Shown here: positions 5,908 through 6,868 of the stretch, in pieces
Layout: each line of letters opens with the position of its first letter
Position numbering within the stretch: position 1 is the stretch's first letter
Source: Limisphaerales bacterium
GTDB taxonomy: Bacteria; Verrucomicrobiota; Verrucomicrobiia; Limisphaerales; UBA8199
DNA length: 6,868 nt
Direction: 5' to 3'
NCBI GenBank assembly: GCA_025356925.1
Contig: JANXQE010000150.1
Span: 1-6,868, forward strand
Notes under the pieces: generated by a model
What the model was told of the DNA's origin: nothing
The model's database searches: none
What the model saw: only the letters and a program-made list of their open reading frames with translations
Position numbers and translations under genes: made by a program

Positions 5908-6609
5908 TCAGGCGCTCAGGCCCGAAGATTCGGTCTTCGCCGCCTCCCAGCGTCCGGACTCCTTGTTGTATTTCCTCACAACCCTTGCCGGAGCGCCAAC
6001 GGCGACCGAAAAGTCCGGGATTGACGAATTAACCACCGAATTTGCCCCGATTACACAGTGCTGGCCAATCGTCACACCTGGAAAAACACAGGCATTTTGT
6101 CCAAGCCACGAGTGCCTGCCGATCGAGACGGGCCGTGGTTCCGTGATGCCCTGGTACATAATTGGCTCCTTCACATTCTCGAAGGCGTGCCCATGGTCTG
6201 AAATATAAACGTTTCGCGCCAGGAGTGCGTACTCACCAATCAGAACACTTTGGGCTGCGGAAATGGTTGCTCCCATCCCGATTCCAGCACCACGCTTCAG
6301 GATAAGTTTAGGGGACAATACTTCGTCCTGAGTGGATACCGCTTGGATCCAACAGTCACGATGTATCATCACATCCTCTTCAACGCTGATCGCCCCGAGA
6401 TTACGATGACGGAATGGGGGCTCAATCCGAGAGCCCGCTCCGAATTGTTGGAATTGGCCGGCAATAAGACGAGTGAAGAGCCGTATCCGCAACCTCGACC
6501 ACCGGTCCATAGCCGATTCCATAAACCCCCTTTGCACGGCACGCCATCTCGACATTTGAGGCTGTCTCATCCCTTCCAACAACATCGCGTTCGCTTCAAG
6601 GTGTCGCAT
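5908..6609 (-). CDS. Left-handed beta-helix (hexapeptide-repeat) acyltransferase
   Basis: A 233-residue sugar O- or N-acyltransferase of the WbbJ/maltose-acetyltransferase-like type. An amphipathic N-terminal helix (RLRIRLFTRLIAGQFQQFG) precedes the beta-helix. Hexapeptide repeats run from about 65 to 210, including LIGEYALLARNVYISDHGHAF at about 123-143, where His139 or His141 is the likely catalytic base. The C-terminal coil is IGRHSWLGQNACVFPGV followed by TIGQHCVIGANSVV, closing with AVGAPARVV at 203-211. These enzymes typically acetylate sugars of O-antigen or capsule using acetyl-CoA. Start choice: the ATG at 6607-6609 has GGGGA 6-7 bases upstream and overlaps the preceding membrane protein by 14 bases. 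ATGs at 6585 and 6570 are alternatives. A GTG at 6804 would add 65 residues that only shadow the upstream gene and look non-protein-like. Confidence 0.9.
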   Translation of the reverse strand: MRHLEANAMLLEGMRQPQMSRWRAVQRGFMESAMDRWSRLRIRLFTRLIAGQFQQFGAGSRIEPPFRHRNLGAISVEEDVMIHRDCWIQAVSTQDEVLSPKLILKRGAGIGMGATISAAQSVLIGEYALLARNVYISDHGHAFENVKEPIMYQGITEPRPVSIGRHSWLGQNACVFPGVTIGQHCVIGANSVVNSSIPDFSVAVGAPARVVRKYNKESGRWEAAKTESSGLSA

Positions 6610-6868
6610 CGACGATCCCCAGCGATGGCGGGACGGAGCTTTTCCTGTGAAGAAGCCTCCGCTTCCACTCCGACATCGAGTTCCTGTAAAGCGGAAAGCA
6701 ACAAACCGCGGCGTTATTGAGAACGAAAAGACCGACGCAAATCCCGACAGAGCGCATGTTAACCGCAGCGAGAGACGCGGACAGCGTAAAGTGTACACAG
6801 ACACCCAAGGCCGTCAGTACGCCACATGGGAGGTAAATTCCGAGCAGCTTGGACCGCGCCTCCGCACG
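6596..6868 (-). CDS. Membrane protein, C-terminal fragment (possibly polysaccharide flippase)
   Basis: An open frame of 90 codons runs in from the right edge and stops with TGA at 6596-6598. It has two hydrophobic stretches: GIYLPCGVLTALGVCVHFTL and, after a short polar turn (AAVNMRSVG), ICVGLFVLNNAAVCCFPLY. A basic cytoplasmic-type tail follows (SEWKRRLLHRKS). This pattern of two last transmembrane helices and a short Arg/Lys tail resembles the C-terminus of Wzx-type oligosaccharide flippases, whose genes commonly sit beside acyltransferase and methyltransferase genes. The fragment is too short to exclude another multi-pass protein such as a polymerase. The 14-base overlap with the next gene suggests translational coupling. 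Confidence 0.6.
   Translation of the reverse strand, partial: RAEARSKLLGIYLPCGVLTALGVCVHFTLSASLAAVNMRSVGICVGLFVLNNAAVCCFPLYRNSMSEWKRRLLHRKSSVPPSLGIVDATP

Noticed and set aside
6610..6804. A 65-residue N-terminal extension of the right-hand acyltransferase from a GTG
   Set aside because: The extension overlaps the membrane protein C-terminus in another frame and reads as Ser/Arg/Phe-rich shadow sequence; hexapeptide acyltransferases of this type start near the helix before the beta-helix.
1..6868. tRNA or rRNA genes, CRISPR arrays, insertion sequences or attachment sites
   Set aside because: I looked for regular spaced repeats, terminal inverted repeats, transposase-like proteins and structured RNA gene signatures and saw none; the window is almost wholly coding.

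Overview
This window carries eight genes, all on the minus strand, so transcription runs from the right edge (6868) to the left edge (1). Two are cut by the window ends. The contents suggest part of a surface-polysaccharide locus (O-antigen, capsule or exopolysaccharide) of a Gram-negative-type bacterium. Base composition is moderately GC-rich. Hardly any start codon has a convincing Shine-Dalgarno sequence at normal spacing. That, with the gene content, would fit an environmental lineage such as Verrucomicrobiota or Planctomycetota, but the phylum cannot be fixed from the sequence alone.

Right-hand block (about 4819-6868). It starts with the C-terminal end of a multi-pass membrane protein, possibly a Wzx-type flippase. 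This overlaps by 14 bases a left-handed beta-helix (hexapeptide-repeat) acyltransferase. A class I SAM-dependent methyltransferase with an N-terminal Cys4 zinc-ribbon-like segment follows 33 bases later. These are typical glycan export and decoration genes.

A 215-base intergenic stretch (4604-4818) separates the blocks. It has two short perfect inverted repeats and an AT-rich -10-like hexamer, and may hold the end of one transcription unit and the start of the next.

Left-hand block (1-4603). Six closely spaced genes follow in order: aldo/keto reductase, ketoacyl-ACP synthase III (KAS III), a small acyl carrier protein (ACP), a long hexapeptide-repeat acyltransferase with an extra C-terminal region, a GNAT N-acyltransferase, and the N-terminal third or less of an AMP-forming acyl-CoA/acyl-ACP synthetase. 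My reading is a self-contained acyl-building and transfer module. The ligase and/or KAS III would load and extend an acyl group on the dedicated ACP, the reductase would modify it or a sugar, and the GNAT and/or beta-helix enzyme would attach it to a sugar precursor.

The most notable details are two apparent catalytic substitutions in adjacent genes. The KAS III has Ser where the triad Asn is expected (C120, H258, S288). The aldo/keto reductase has Phe where the catalytic Tyr is expected (D42, F47, K77, H108). Each is one base away from the canonical codon. They could mark altered chemistry, decay or sequence error.
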